From Firmicutes bacterium CAG:110 (GTDB lineage: Bacteria; Bacillota; Clostridia; Oscillospirales; Oscillospiraceae), in NCBI GenBank assembly GCA_000434635.1, contig HF988082.1, positions 4,285 through 20,342 of the forward strand: a DNA stretch of 16,058 nucleotides. The letters run 5' to 3'. Positions within the stretch are counted from its first letter, which is position 1; every line of letters begins with the position of its first letter. Position numbers and translations under genes: made by a program. A model generated the notes under the pieces. It saw only the letters and a program-made list of their open reading frames with translations, did not search any database and was not told the origin of the DNA. Below are positions 7,018-13,381 of this stretch, piece after piece.

Positions 7018-8217
7018 ATGAACTACAATAAAAAGTCCATCGAGGACATCGACGTAGCCGGCAAGCGGGTCCTGTGCCGCTGCGACTTCAATGTTCCCAC
7101 CAAGAACGGCGTCATCACCTCCGACAAGCGGATTGTCGCCGCCATGCCCACCATCAAGTATCTGGTTGACCACAACGCAAAGGTCATCCTCTGCTCCCAC
7201 ATGGGCAAGCCCAAGGGCGAATGGAAGCCCGAGCTGAGCCTGAAGATCGTGGCGAAGCGCATCAGCGAGCTGCTGGGCAAGGAAGTCATCATGGCCGCCG
7301 ATGTGGCCGGCGAGGACGCCAAGGCCAAGGCCGCCGCGCTGAAGAACGGCGACGTGATGCTGCTGGAGAACACCCGGTTTGAGAAGGGCGAGACCAAGAA
7401 CGATCCCGAGCTGAGCAAGGCTCTGGCCTCTCTGGCGGACGTGTTCGTCAACGACGCTTTCGGCACTGCCCACCGCGCCCATTCTTCCACCGCCGGTGTG
7501 GCAGATTATCTGCCCGCCGTCAGCGGCTTCCTCGTTCAGAAGGAAGTTTCCATCATGGGCAAGGCCCTGTCCGACCCCGAGCGTCCCTTCGTCGCTGTTC
7601 TGGGCGGCGCAAAGGTCTCCGACAAGCTGAATGTCATCAATAACCTGCTGGAAAAGGTGGACACCCTGATCATCGGCGGCGGCATGGCCTATACCTTCCT
7701 TGCCGCCAAGGGCTACGCTGTTGGCAAGTCCCTGCTGGACGAGAGCAAGATCGACTACTGCAAGGACATGATGGCCAAGGCGGAAGCCAAGGGCGTCAAG
7801 CTGCTCCTGCCTGTGGACGTGGTCGTTGCCGATTCCTTCCCCGACCCCATCGACGGCCCCATCGACGTTACCACCGTTGACGCCGCTGCCATCCCCGCCG
7901 ACAAGGAAGGTCTGGACATCGGTGAGAAGACCTGCGCCCTGTTCGCGTCCGCTGTGAAGGACGCTAAGACTGTCGTCTGGAACGGCCCCATGGGCGTGTT
8001 TGAGAATCCCACTCTGGCCAAGGGCACCATCGCCATGGCGCAGGCTCTGGCAGATTCCAGCGCCACCACCATCGTCGGCGGCGGCGACAGCGCTGCGGCC
8101 TGCGAGCAGCTGGGCTTTGCCGACAAGATCACCCACATTTCCACCGGCGGCGGCGCTTCTCTGGAATTCCTGGAAGGTCTGGAGCTGCCCGGCATCGCCT
8201 GCCTGGAAGATAAGTAA
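7018..8217 (+). CDS. pgk: Phosphoglycerate kinase
   Basis: A cytoplasmic glycolytic enzyme that makes ATP from 1,3-bisphosphoglycerate and ADP. It has 399 residues, a normal bacterial length. Conserved blocks appear in order: RCDFNVPTKNG (substrate-binding arginine and Asn region), CSHMGKPKG, VNDAFGTAHRAHSST, VLGGAKVSDKL, GGGMAYTFLAA, WNGPMGVFE and the nucleotide-binding VGGGDSAAACEQ with STGGGASLEFLEG near the end. The ATG at 7018 is preceded by GGAGG (7006-7010). It lies 26 bp after trmL and 54 bp before tpiA, so the three are likely co-transcribed. The codon bias towards C-ending codons fits high expression. Identification is secure. Confidence 0.98.
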   Translation: MNYNKKSIEDIDVAGKRVLCRCDFNVPTKNGVITSDKRIVAAMPTIKYLVDHNAKVILCSHMGKPKGEWKPELSLKIVAKRISELLGKEVIMAADVAGEDAKAKAAALKNGDVMLLENTRFEKGETKNDPELSKALASLADVFVNDAFGTAHRAHSSTAGVADYLPAVSGFLVQKEVSIMGKALSDPERPFVAVLGGAKVSDKLNVINNLLEKVDTLIIGGGMAYTFLAAKGYAVGKSLLDESKIDYCKDMMAKAEAKGVKLLLPVDVVVADSFPDPIDGPIDVTTVDAAAIPADKEGLDIGEKTCALFASAVKDAKTVVWNGPMGVFENPTLAKGTIAMAQALADSSATTIVGGGDSAAACEQLGFADKITHISTGGGASLEFLEGLELPGIACLEDK

Positions 8218-8271
8218 TCCGGGAATCGAGTTTCTATTAACATCCCTATCAATAAAAGGAGAAATGGAATC

Positions 8272-9048
8272 ATGAACAGAAAATACCGCAAGACCGTTAT
8301 CGCCGGCAACTGGAAGATGAACAAGACCCCCTCCGAGACCAAGGAGTTTATGACCCAGCTGAAGGCCATTCTGCCTAAGGGCCGCTGGTGCGACGTGGCT
8401 CTGTGCGTTCCCGCCGTGTGCATTCCCGCTGCTGTCCGCGCCATGCGTGAGACCCGGGTAGGCATCGGCGCCGAGAACTGCAACGCCAACGCCTCCGGCG
8501 CTTACACCGGTGAAATCGCCACCAATATGCTGGTGGATGCCGGCTGCAAGTACGTCATCATCGGCCACTCCGAGCGCCGTGCCATGGGCGAGACCGACGC
8601 CGATGTCAACGCCAAGGTTCTGGCTGCCCTGAACGCCGGCCTGACCCCCATTATGTGCTGCGGCGAGAGCCTTGAGCAGCGCCAGAGCGGCATCACCACC
8701 GAGTGGATCACCATGCAGATCAAGCTGGGTCTGGCTGGCGTTCCCGAGGACAAGATCCGCAAGGTCATCATCGCCTACGAGCCCATCTGGGCCATCGGCA
8801 CCGGCCTGACCGCCACTCCCGATCAGGCGGAAGAGGTCTGCGAGAACATCCGTACCGTGGTGCGCAAGCTGTACTCCTCCAAGAACGCCCGTGCGATCTC
8901 CATCCTGTACGGCGGCTCCATGAACGACAAGAACGCCTTCGAGCTGCTGGCACAGCCCGACATCGACGGCGGTCTGATCGGCGGCGCGTCTCTGGTTCCC
9001 GAGAAGTTTGTCAAGATCATCGAGGCTGCCAACCAGCCCGCTGTCTAA
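8272..9048 (+). CDS. tpiA: Triose-phosphate isomerase
   Basis: It interconverts dihydroxyacetone phosphate and glyceraldehyde 3-phosphate in glycolysis, as a cytoplasmic dimer. It is 258 residues, slightly above the usual 250. Active-site residues are all present: N13 and K15 in GNWKMNKT, catalytic H99 in IIGHSERRAMGE, E170 in AYEPIWAIGTG, and the phosphate-binding YGGSM and GLIGGASL segments near the C-terminus. AAAAGGAG at 8255-8262 precedes the ATG. It follows pgk and ends 15 bp before a strong terminator, so it closes the trmL-pgk-tpiA unit. Pgk and TpiA neighbouring each other is common in Firmicutes. Confidence 0.98.
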   Translation: MNRKYRKTVIAGNWKMNKTPSETKEFMTQLKAILPKGRWCDVALCVPAVCIPAAVRAMRETRVGIGAENCNANASGAYTGEIATNMLVDAGCKYVIIGHSERRAMGETDADVNAKVLAALNAGLTPIMCCGESLEQRQSGITTEWITMQIKLGLAGVPEDKIRKVIIAYEPIWAIGTGLTATPDQAEEVCENIRTVVRKLYSSKNARAISILYGGSMNDKNAFELLAQPDIDGGLIGGASLVPEKFVKIIEAANQPAV

Positions 9049-9063
9049 TTTTTACCAGTCTCT

Positions 9064-9097
9064 GATGGGCAGCCGCAAACAAAAGCGGCTGCCCATC
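9064..9097 (+). terminator. Intrinsic terminator after tpiA
   Basis: A perfect 13-bp stem (9064-9076 with 9085-9097), an 8-base A-rich loop, then TTTGCCCCTTATTT. It ends only 31 bp before the tsaC start, and no distinct promoter fits in between. tsaC may therefore rely on read-through or on a promoter I could not recognise. Confidence 0.85.
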
Positions 9098-9128
9098 TTT
9101 GCCCCTTATTTCAATTGGAGGTGTATTG

Positions 9129-10163
9129 ATGAAGACACTTCTTCTGTCCGCATTGGACGCGGAAACGCCCCAAATTGCGGCTGACCTGATTCGCCGGGGG
9201 GAGCTGGTGGCGATCCCCACGGAGACGGTTTACGGTCTGGGCGCAAACGGTCTGGACGAAGCTGCCGTGACGAAAATTTTTGAAGCCAAGGGTCGTCCAC
9301 AGGACAACCCCCTGATTCTGCACATCTGCGGCGCGGAGCAGATCGAACTGTTCTGCCACGACGTACCTGCGGCGGCCTATGAGCTGGCGAAGGAATTCTG
9401 GCCGGGGCCGCTGACCATGGTGCTGCCCGCCCGGGACTGCGTCCCCCGGCGCACCACCGGAGGACTTTCCACCGTGGCCGTCCGCTGCCCGGACAACGCC
9501 GTGACCCGGGAGATCATTCGCCTTGCGGGGGTTCCTATCGCTGCTCCCTCCGCCAACATTTCCGGAAAGCCCTCCACCACCACCGCCCAGCACGTCCTTC
9601 ATGACCATGACGGGAAAATCGCCGCCATCGTGGACGGCGGCCCATGCCGGGTGGGCGTGGAGTCCACCATCGTGGATTTGACGGAAGATCGCCCCCGGCT
9701 GCTGCGCCCCGGCGGGATCACCCCGGAGCAGCTGATTTCCGTTCTGGGGGATCTGGTCATCGACAAGGCTGTTACCGCCCAGATCGACAAGGACGCCGTG
9801 GTGAAAGCCCCCGGCATGAAATACCGCCATTACGCCCCGGCGGAGCCGGTGGTCATTGTCTCCGGCAGCCGGGAAAAGGCCGCCGCCTACATCCGCCGCC
9901 ATTTCACCCCCGGCGACCGGGTGCTGTGCTTTGAAGAAGAGCTGCCCCTGTACGCCGGGTGCAGTCCCCTGTCCTACGGCCGGGAGGCGGACGTCAACAC
10001 CCTGTCCGCCGGCTTGTTTGCCGCCCTGCGGGAACTGGACGACCCCGGTATCCATCAGGTCTATGCCCGGTGCCCGGTGGGGGGCGGTGTGGCCTACGCC
10101 GTGCAGAACCGGCTGAAAAAGGCCGCGGCGTTCCACATTGTGGACGCGGAGGAGGAAGCATGA
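9129..10163 (+). CDS. tsaC: L-threonylcarbamoyladenylate synthase with C-terminal Sua5 domain (YwlC/Sua5 type)
   Basis: It makes threonylcarbamoyl-AMP from threonine, bicarbonate and ATP, the first step of the universal t6A37 tRNA modification. It has 344 residues, matching the long Sua5/YwlC form. The YrdC-like domain shows PTETVYGLGAN (from residue 30), KGRPQDNPL (54-62), the SANISGKPS block and VESTIVDL. The linker APGMKYRHYAP (227-237) leads into the Sua5 domain. GGAGGTG at 9117-9123 selects ATG 9129 over in-frame TTG codons at 9099 and 9126. Its stop overlaps the coaE start as ATGA, implying translational coupling. The two enzymes serve different pathways, so the link is probably housekeeping co-expression. 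Confidence 0.95.
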   Translation: MKTLLLSALDAETPQIAADLIRRGELVAIPTETVYGLGANGLDEAAVTKIFEAKGRPQDNPLILHICGAEQIELFCHDVPAAAYELAKEFWPGPLTMVLPARDCVPRRTTGGLSTVAVRCPDNAVTREIIRLAGVPIAAPSANISGKPSTTTAQHVLHDHDGKIAAIVDGGPCRVGVESTIVDLTEDRPRLLRPGGITPEQLISVLGDLVIDKAVTAQIDKDAVVKAPGMKYRHYAPAEPVVIVSGSREKAAAYIRRHFTPGDRVLCFEEELPLYAGCSPLSYGREADVNTLSAGLFAALRELDDPGIHQVYARCPVGGGVAYAVQNRLKKAAAFHIVDAEEEA

Positions 10164-12562
10164 TTCTCGGCATCACCGGCGGCACCGGCTGCGGAAAAAC
10201 CACCCTGCTGAACGTTCTGAAGGAGCGGGGCGCGGTGGTTCTGGACTGCGACGCCATCTACCACGAGCTGCTGACGCGGGACGCATCCCTTCTTGCGGCC
10301 ATCGAAGAACGATTCCCCGGCACGGTGGAGGACGGCGTTTTGCAGCGGAAAAAGCTTGGGAATCTGGTATTTTCCGACAAAAACGCTCTGCTGGATTTGA
10401 ATAGAATCACCCACGCCGCCGTGAAGCGGGAGGTGCTTCGCCGCCTCGGGGAAAAGCCCGCGCTTGCTGCCATCGACGCTATCGCCCTGTTTGAGGGCGG
10501 GCTTGCCGGGCTGTGCGACGTGACGGTCGCCGTCACTGCCCCGGTGGAAGACCGGGTTCGCCGCCTTATGCGCCGGGACGGCATTCCGGAAGACTACGCC
10601 CGCCGCCGCATCGCCGCCCAGCCGGAGGAGAGCTGGTTCCGGGAAAAATGCGGCTTTGTGTTGGAAAACACCGGGTCATCGTCGGAATTTCGGGAAAAAT
10701 GCCTTGCGTTTTTGCGGGGAATTGGTATAATGGACGCAGCGAGCGAGCGCCGCAAGTCCCTGCAATGTACCGTCCACCCGACGGGGACGCTGGGAACATA
10801 TACCTTCGTTGTCGTCTGCTCCCGGCATGATGGGAAGTGGCTTCTCAGCCGGCACAGGGAGCGGGACACATGGGAGACCCAGGGCGGCCACATCGAGCCG
10901 GGAGAAACGCCCATGCAGGCTGCCCGACGGGAGCTGTATGAGGAAAGCGGCGTCCGGGACGCGGAGCTTTACCCGGTCTGCGACTACCGCGGCTTCGATT
11001 CCCAAAGCAGCGCCAACGGCATGGTGTTTTTCGCGGCGGTTCGCCGTCTGGAACCCCTGCCGGAAAGCGAGATCGGGGAAGTCAGACTGTTTTCGGCGCT
11101 ACCGGAAAATCTGACCTACCCCAAAGTAACGCCCCGCCTGATGGCGGAGGCGGAAAGAAACATAGGAGGATGCAACATGACCACAGAAGAACTGCGCAAT
11201 TCCCTGCTGGCGTCGCCCAAGAACGGCTACACCCGGCTCACTGACGCCCAGCGGGATGAAATGGAAGGCTATGCTCAGCGCTACATGGCGTTCATGAGCG
11301 AATGTAAGACCGAGCGGGAGGCCACCGCATGGGCCGTTCGGGAAGCCGAGAAGCTGGGCTACAAGCCCTTCGCCCCCGGCATGGAAGCCAAGCCCGGCGA
11401 CAAAATTTACTACAACAACCGCAATAAATCCATCGCTCTGGCCGTCGTCGGCACCAAGTCTCTGGGCGAGGGCGCGAACATCTGCGCCGCCCACGTGGAT
11501 TCCCCCCGGCTGGACATCAAGCCCAATCCCCTGTACGAGGATTCCGAGATCAGCTACCTGAAGACCCACTATTACGGCGGCATCAAGAAATACCAGTGGA
11601 CGACCATTCCTCTGGCGCTCCACGGCGTGGTGTACCGGGCGGACGGCGCTGTGGTCACGGTCACCATCGGCGAGGACGAGGGCGACCCCATCCTGATGGT
11701 CTCCGACCTGCTGCCCCATCTTGCGGCGGATCAGATGCAGAAGCCCGCGGGGAAGGTCATCGAGGGCGAGCAGCTGAACGTGATCCTCGGCTCCGAGCCG
11801 CTGGAGGGCGACGGCTCTGACCTCGTGAAGCTGCACATCATGAAGCTGCTGAACGAGAAGTACGGCCTTGTGGAGAGCGACTTCCTCTCCGCCGAGCTGA
11901 CGGTGGTTCCCGCAGGACGCTGCCGGGAGGCGGGTCTTGACCGCAGCCTGCTCAGCTCCTACGGCCACGACGACCGGGTCTGCGCTTACGCCGAGCTGGA
12001 AGCCCTGTTCTCTCTGGACATGCCCGAAAAGACCGCCGTCTGCATCCTTGCCGATAAGGAAGAGATCGGCTCCGTGGGCATTTCCGGTATGCAGAGCCAC
12101 TACTTTGAGCATTTCATGGAGGGGCTGTGCGACGCGCAGGGCGTCAAGCTATCCGACTGCTTCGCCAATTCCTTCTGCCTGTCCGCCGACGTTTCCAACG
12201 CCTTTGACCCCAACTGGCCGGAGACCTGCGACAAGCGGAACAACAGCCAGCTGAACTACGGCGTTGCCATCTGCAAGTACACCGGCTCCCGGGGCAAGGG
12301 CGGCGCGTCCGACGCTTCCGCCGAGGCCATGGGTCACGTCCGTTCCACTCTGGACAAGGCGGGCGTCATCTGGCAGATCGCGACTCTGGGCAAGGTAGAT
12401 CAGGGCGGCGGCGGCACCGTGGCGGCCTACATGGCCAACCGGAATATCGTCACCGTGGACGCGGGCGTGCCGGTGCTCAGTATGCACGCGCCCCTGGAGC
12501 TGGTCTCCAAGCTGGACTGCTACGAAACCATGCTGGCCTGCAAGGCGATTTATCTGGCATAA
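10160..12562 (+). CDS. coaE: Single open frame: dephospho-CoA kinase - NUDIX hydrolase - M18 aminopeptidase
   Basis: One uninterrupted 800-codon frame joins three complete domains. Residues 1-190 are CoaE, which phosphorylates dephospho-CoA in the last step of CoA synthesis: Walker A GGTGCGKT (7-14), the DCD pair (29-31), ALFEGGL in place of the usual LLFE, and a lid with RVRRLMRRDG. At 190 residues this is a near-normal CoaE. Residues 191-339 are a NUDIX hydrolase and 340-800 an M18 peptidase; both are described separately. The start ATG 10160 overlaps the tsaC stop (ATGA) and follows GGAGGAGG (10149-10156). I know of no established CoaE-NUDIX-M18 fusion. Either it is a real fusion, or three coupled genes whose stops are missing through mutation or base-call error; each joint has a stop in the +1 phase. 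Confidence 0.75.
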   Translation: MILGITGGTGCGKTTLLNVLKERGAVVLDCDAIYHELLTRDASLLAAIEERFPGTVEDGVLQRKKLGNLVFSDKNALLDLNRITHAAVKREVLRRLGEKPALAAIDAIALFEGGLAGLCDVTVAVTAPVEDRVRRLMRRDGIPEDYARRRIAAQPEESWFREKCGFVLENTGSSSEFREKCLAFLRGIGIMDAASERRKSLQCTVHPTGTLGTYTFVVVCSRHDGKWLLSRHRERDTWETQGGHIEPGETPMQAARRELYEESGVRDAELYPVCDYRGFDSQSSANGMVFFAAVRRLEPLPESEIGEVRLFSALPENLTYPKVTPRLMAEAERNIGGCNMTTEELRNSLLASPKNGYTRLTDAQRDEMEGYAQRYMAFMSECKTEREATAWAVREAEKLGYKPFAPGMEAKPGDKIYYNNRNKSIALAVVGTKSLGEGANICAAHVDSPRLDIKPNPLYEDSEISYLKTHYYGGIKKYQWTTIPLALHGVVYRADGAVVTVTIGEDEGDPILMVSDLLPHLAADQMQKPAGKVIEGEQLNVILGSEPLEGDGSDLVKLHIMKLLNEKYGLVESDFLSAELTVVPAGRCREAGLDRSLLSSYGHDDRVCAYAELEALFSLDMPEKTAVCILADKEEIGSVGISGMQSHYFEHFMEGLCDAQGVKLSDCFANSFCLSADVSNAFDPNWPETCDKRNNSQLNYGVAICKYTGSRGKGGASDASAEAMGHVRSTLDKAGVIWQIATLGKVDQGGGGTVAAYMANRNIVTVDAGVPVLSMHAPLELVSKLDCYETMLACKAIYLA
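10704..10731 (+). promoter_or_regulatory. Possible internal promoter at the end of the coaE segment
   Basis: TTGCGT (10704-10709) and a perfect TATAAT (10726-10731) are 16 bp apart. The predicted start, near 10738, lies just after the NUDIX ATG (10730), so it would suit transcription of the M18 part rather than NUDIX. It lies in coding sequence and may be chance. Confidence 0.3.
10730..11176 (+). CDS. NUDIX hydrolase segment of the long frame (possible separate start)
   Basis: NUDIX enzymes hydrolyse nucleoside diphosphates linked to another group, using a metal bound by the Nudix box. The full box is present: it begins at GHIEPGE (residue 243 of the long frame) and continues through RELYEESGV (to 265), matching GX5EX7REUXEEXGU exactly. 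A short N-terminal leader, a LTYPKVTP ending and the overall ~149 codons fit small Firmicute NUDIX proteins. ATG 10730 has GCGGGGA (10714-10720) 9 bp upstream and would overlap a +1-phase TAA as TAATG. There is no stop before the M18 start, so an independent product would still carry the M18 domain. The substrate is unknown; no CoA-specific NUDIX signature is evident, despite fusion to CoaE. Confidence 0.6.
11177..12562 (+). CDS. M18-family zinc aminopeptidase (aspartyl aminopeptidase-like), probable own start within the long frame
   Basis: A cytoplasmic metallo-aminopeptidase, 461 residues from ATG 11177. AGGAGG at 11164-11169 lies 7 bp upstream, a perfect initiation signal that is hard to explain if the protein were made only as a fusion. 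The N-terminus MTTEELRNSLLASPKNGY looks like a native M18 start. M18 di-zinc ligands and catalytic residues are visible: H106 and D108 in AAHVDSP, the catalytic Glu in DKEEIGS (E295/E296), D338 in ADVSNAFDPNWP, and H437 in LSMHAPLE. It forms the C-terminal 461 residues of the 800-residue frame; nested translation of a separate M18 subunit is likely. A convergent terminator follows. Confidence 0.85.
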   Translation: MTTEELRNSLLASPKNGYTRLTDAQRDEMEGYAQRYMAFMSECKTEREATAWAVREAEKLGYKPFAPGMEAKPGDKIYYNNRNKSIALAVVGTKSLGEGANICAAHVDSPRLDIKPNPLYEDSEISYLKTHYYGGIKKYQWTTIPLALHGVVYRADGAVVTVTIGEDEGDPILMVSDLLPHLAADQMQKPAGKVIEGEQLNVILGSEPLEGDGSDLVKLHIMKLLNEKYGLVESDFLSAELTVVPAGRCREAGLDRSLLSSYGHDDRVCAYAELEALFSLDMPEKTAVCILADKEEIGSVGISGMQSHYFEHFMEGLCDAQGVKLSDCFANSFCLSADVSNAFDPNWPETCDKRNNSQLNYGVAICKYTGSRGKGGASDASAEAMGHVRSTLDKAGVIWQIATLGKVDQGGGGTVAAYMANRNIVTVDAGVPVLSMHAPLELVSKLDCYETMLACKAIYLA

Positions 12563-12568
12563 AATCAA

Positions 12569-12595
12569 GAAGCTCCCTCTTTTCGAGGGAGCTTC
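12569..12595. terminator. Shared convergent terminator between the M18 gene and the minus-strand membrane gene
   Basis: A perfect 11-bp stem (12569-12579 with 12585-12595) and TTTTC loop. On the minus strand it is followed by TTGATTTTATG, a good T tract. On the plus strand only CCTGC follows, so it is stronger for the membrane-protein gene. Confidence 0.75.
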
Positions 12596-12609
12596 CTGCA
12601 TGTATGAAA

Positions 12610-13152
12610 CTAGAATTCTGGTCCGGTGCAGACGTTCCGGGGTTCTTCCGCCGGGGGGAGCGCCTTGAGCTTTTTGCTGCCCCGCACGCCCTGAACCAGC
12701 TCTACAATCGCCCAGATGTGCAGCAGGAAATCCACCAGCTTGCCCATGGGGCTATCATACAGAGCAAAGGTAATGACCACCAGCGCCACGGTATCGACGA
12801 TGAACAGCACCAGCGCCGCCGTCAGCCAACCGGCGCGCTTCTTGCTCAGCAGCCAGCACAGCAGATACACCGCCACAATGACCAGCGCGATGACCAGACC
12901 CGTGTAGGTGAGCGTCCCTTTGACATTCCAGGCACCGTCCACAAAGCCGTTCTCTATGCCCATCCCCACGAATACCAGATAGTACGGTACGGAAGCGGAG
13001 AACAGGAAATACGTGTTCGTGTCCAGAATCGTCATGATCAGATTGACCACCGTGAGAATGACGATCAGCAACAGACTGTAACGTCCGTTGGCCACCTGCC
13101 GCAGCAGGTACTCCCGGGAGTTCTTGTCCACCGGGGTGTTATTTTTTGCCAT
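12610..13152 (-). CDS. Integral membrane protein of unknown function, 180 residues
   Basis: I do not recognise a named family. The protein has a short hydrophilic N-terminus (1-24), four clear hydrophobic segments (about 25-45, 47-66, 80-102, 107-131) and a weaker fifth (about 135-155). A charged tail rich in Lys, Pro and Glu follows (SKKLKALPPAEEP). Positive clusters SKKR (103-106) and GSKK flank the last helices, consistent with cytoplasmic sides. On the minus strand AAGGAGATGG precedes the ATG, and a near-consensus promoter lies at 13187-13215. It is transcribed divergently from queT, from promoters 2 bp apart. The divergent arrangement could mean shared control, but nothing in the protein itself points to queuosine. 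Real coding is supported by start signals, terminator and hydrophobic pattern. Confidence 0.85.
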   Translation of the reverse strand: MAKNNTPVDKNSREYLLRQVANGRYSLLLIVILTVVNLIMTILDTNTYFLFSASVPYYLVFVGMGIENGFVDGAWNVKGTLTYTGLVIALVIVAVYLLCWLLSKKRAGWLTAALVLFIVDTVALVVITFALYDSPMGKLVDFLLHIWAIVELVQGVRGSKKLKALPPAEEPRNVCTGPEF

Positions 13153-13186
13153 AAACTACCATCTCCTTGTTGTTGCGTGCCGTGTC

Positions 13187-13215
13187 ATAATATCAGATAT
13201 TCAGGGGAAATGCAA
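13187..13215 (-). promoter_or_regulatory. Minus-strand promoter of the 180-residue membrane protein gene
   Basis: Read on the minus strand: TTGCAT (13215-13210), a 17-bp spacer, then TATTAT (13192-13187). Its -35 box is separated by 2 bp from the -35 box of the plus-strand queT promoter. Confidence 0.75.
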
Positions 13216-13217
13216 CC

Positions 13218-13246
13218 TTGACTTTTCTGCCGCCAACGTGTATAAT
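13218..13246 (+). promoter_or_regulatory. Promoter of queT
   Basis: TTGACT (13218-13223), a 17-bp spacer and a perfect TATAAT (13241-13246), the best promoter in the window. The start, near 13253, falls just before the aptamer, giving a leader of about 130 bases. Confidence 0.88.
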
Positions 13247-13261
13247 GAGAGAAATTTCATA

Positions 13262-13302
13262 GGACAGTTCGTGACCATCCTGTCGGTAAACAAAACTAGG
13301 GA
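13262..13302 (+). promoter_or_regulatory. Probable preQ1-I riboswitch aptamer upstream of queT
   Basis: A short P1 stem GACAG (13263-13267)/CTGTC (13280-13284) encloses a 12-base loop ending in C13279. That C directly precedes the 3' P1 strand, where the preQ1-pairing cytosine sits in class I aptamers. The 3' tail TAAACAAAACTAGG (13287-13300) matches the A-rich L3 and pseudoknot end of known preQ1-I aptamers, such as the Thermoanaerobacter type. Pseudoknot pairs G13273-C13296 and C13270-G13299/13300 are possible, but I could not resolve them fully. Position between promoter, terminator and queT supports the call. Confidence 0.72.
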
Positions 13303-13308
13303 TTTCCG

Positions 13309-13332
13309 ATGGGCGCTATGCGCTCATTTTTT
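13309..13332 (+). terminator. Riboswitch expression-platform terminator
   Basis: An 8-bp stem with one G-U pair (13309-13316 with 13320-13327), a TAT loop and a run of Ts to 13332. It begins 9 bases after the aptamer tail and lies in the leader, 50 bases before the queT start, so it would attenuate transcription when the ligand is bound. Confidence 0.75.
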
Positions 13333-13333
13333 G

Positions 13334-13360
13334 TTGGGGACGGTCTTGCGCTGTCCCCAA
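13334..13360 (+). other. Second leader hairpin in the queT 5' UTR
   Basis: Perfect 8-bp arms TTGGGGAC (13334-13341) and GTCCCCAA (13353-13360) with an 11-base loop, followed by TTTCTGTTTT and then the GGAGG of queT (13371-13375). It may be a second attenuator or a spacer that presents the ribosome site. Confidence 0.55.
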
Positions 13361-13381
13361 TTTCTGTTTTGGAGGAACACC

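Noticed and set aside
6943..8568. A 541-codon minus-strand open frame over pgk/tpiA
   Set aside because: Antisense to two unmistakable glycolytic genes; the low-complexity Gly/Val/Asp/His composition is a codon-bias artefact.
12604..13221. A 205-codon plus-strand open frame opposite the 180-residue membrane protein
   Set aside because: The minus-strand gene has a promoter, ribosome site, terminator and credible membrane helices; the plus-strand product is Gln/His-rich and featureless.
13253..13332. preQ1-II or preQ1-III riboswitch
   Set aside because: Both are larger and have different conserved segments; the short stem and A-rich tail here match class I.
13088..13381. N-terminal extension of queT to 13088
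   Set aside because: It would run antisense through the start of the membrane gene, the promoter, the riboswitch and its terminator. GGAGG at 13371 defines the ATG at 13382.
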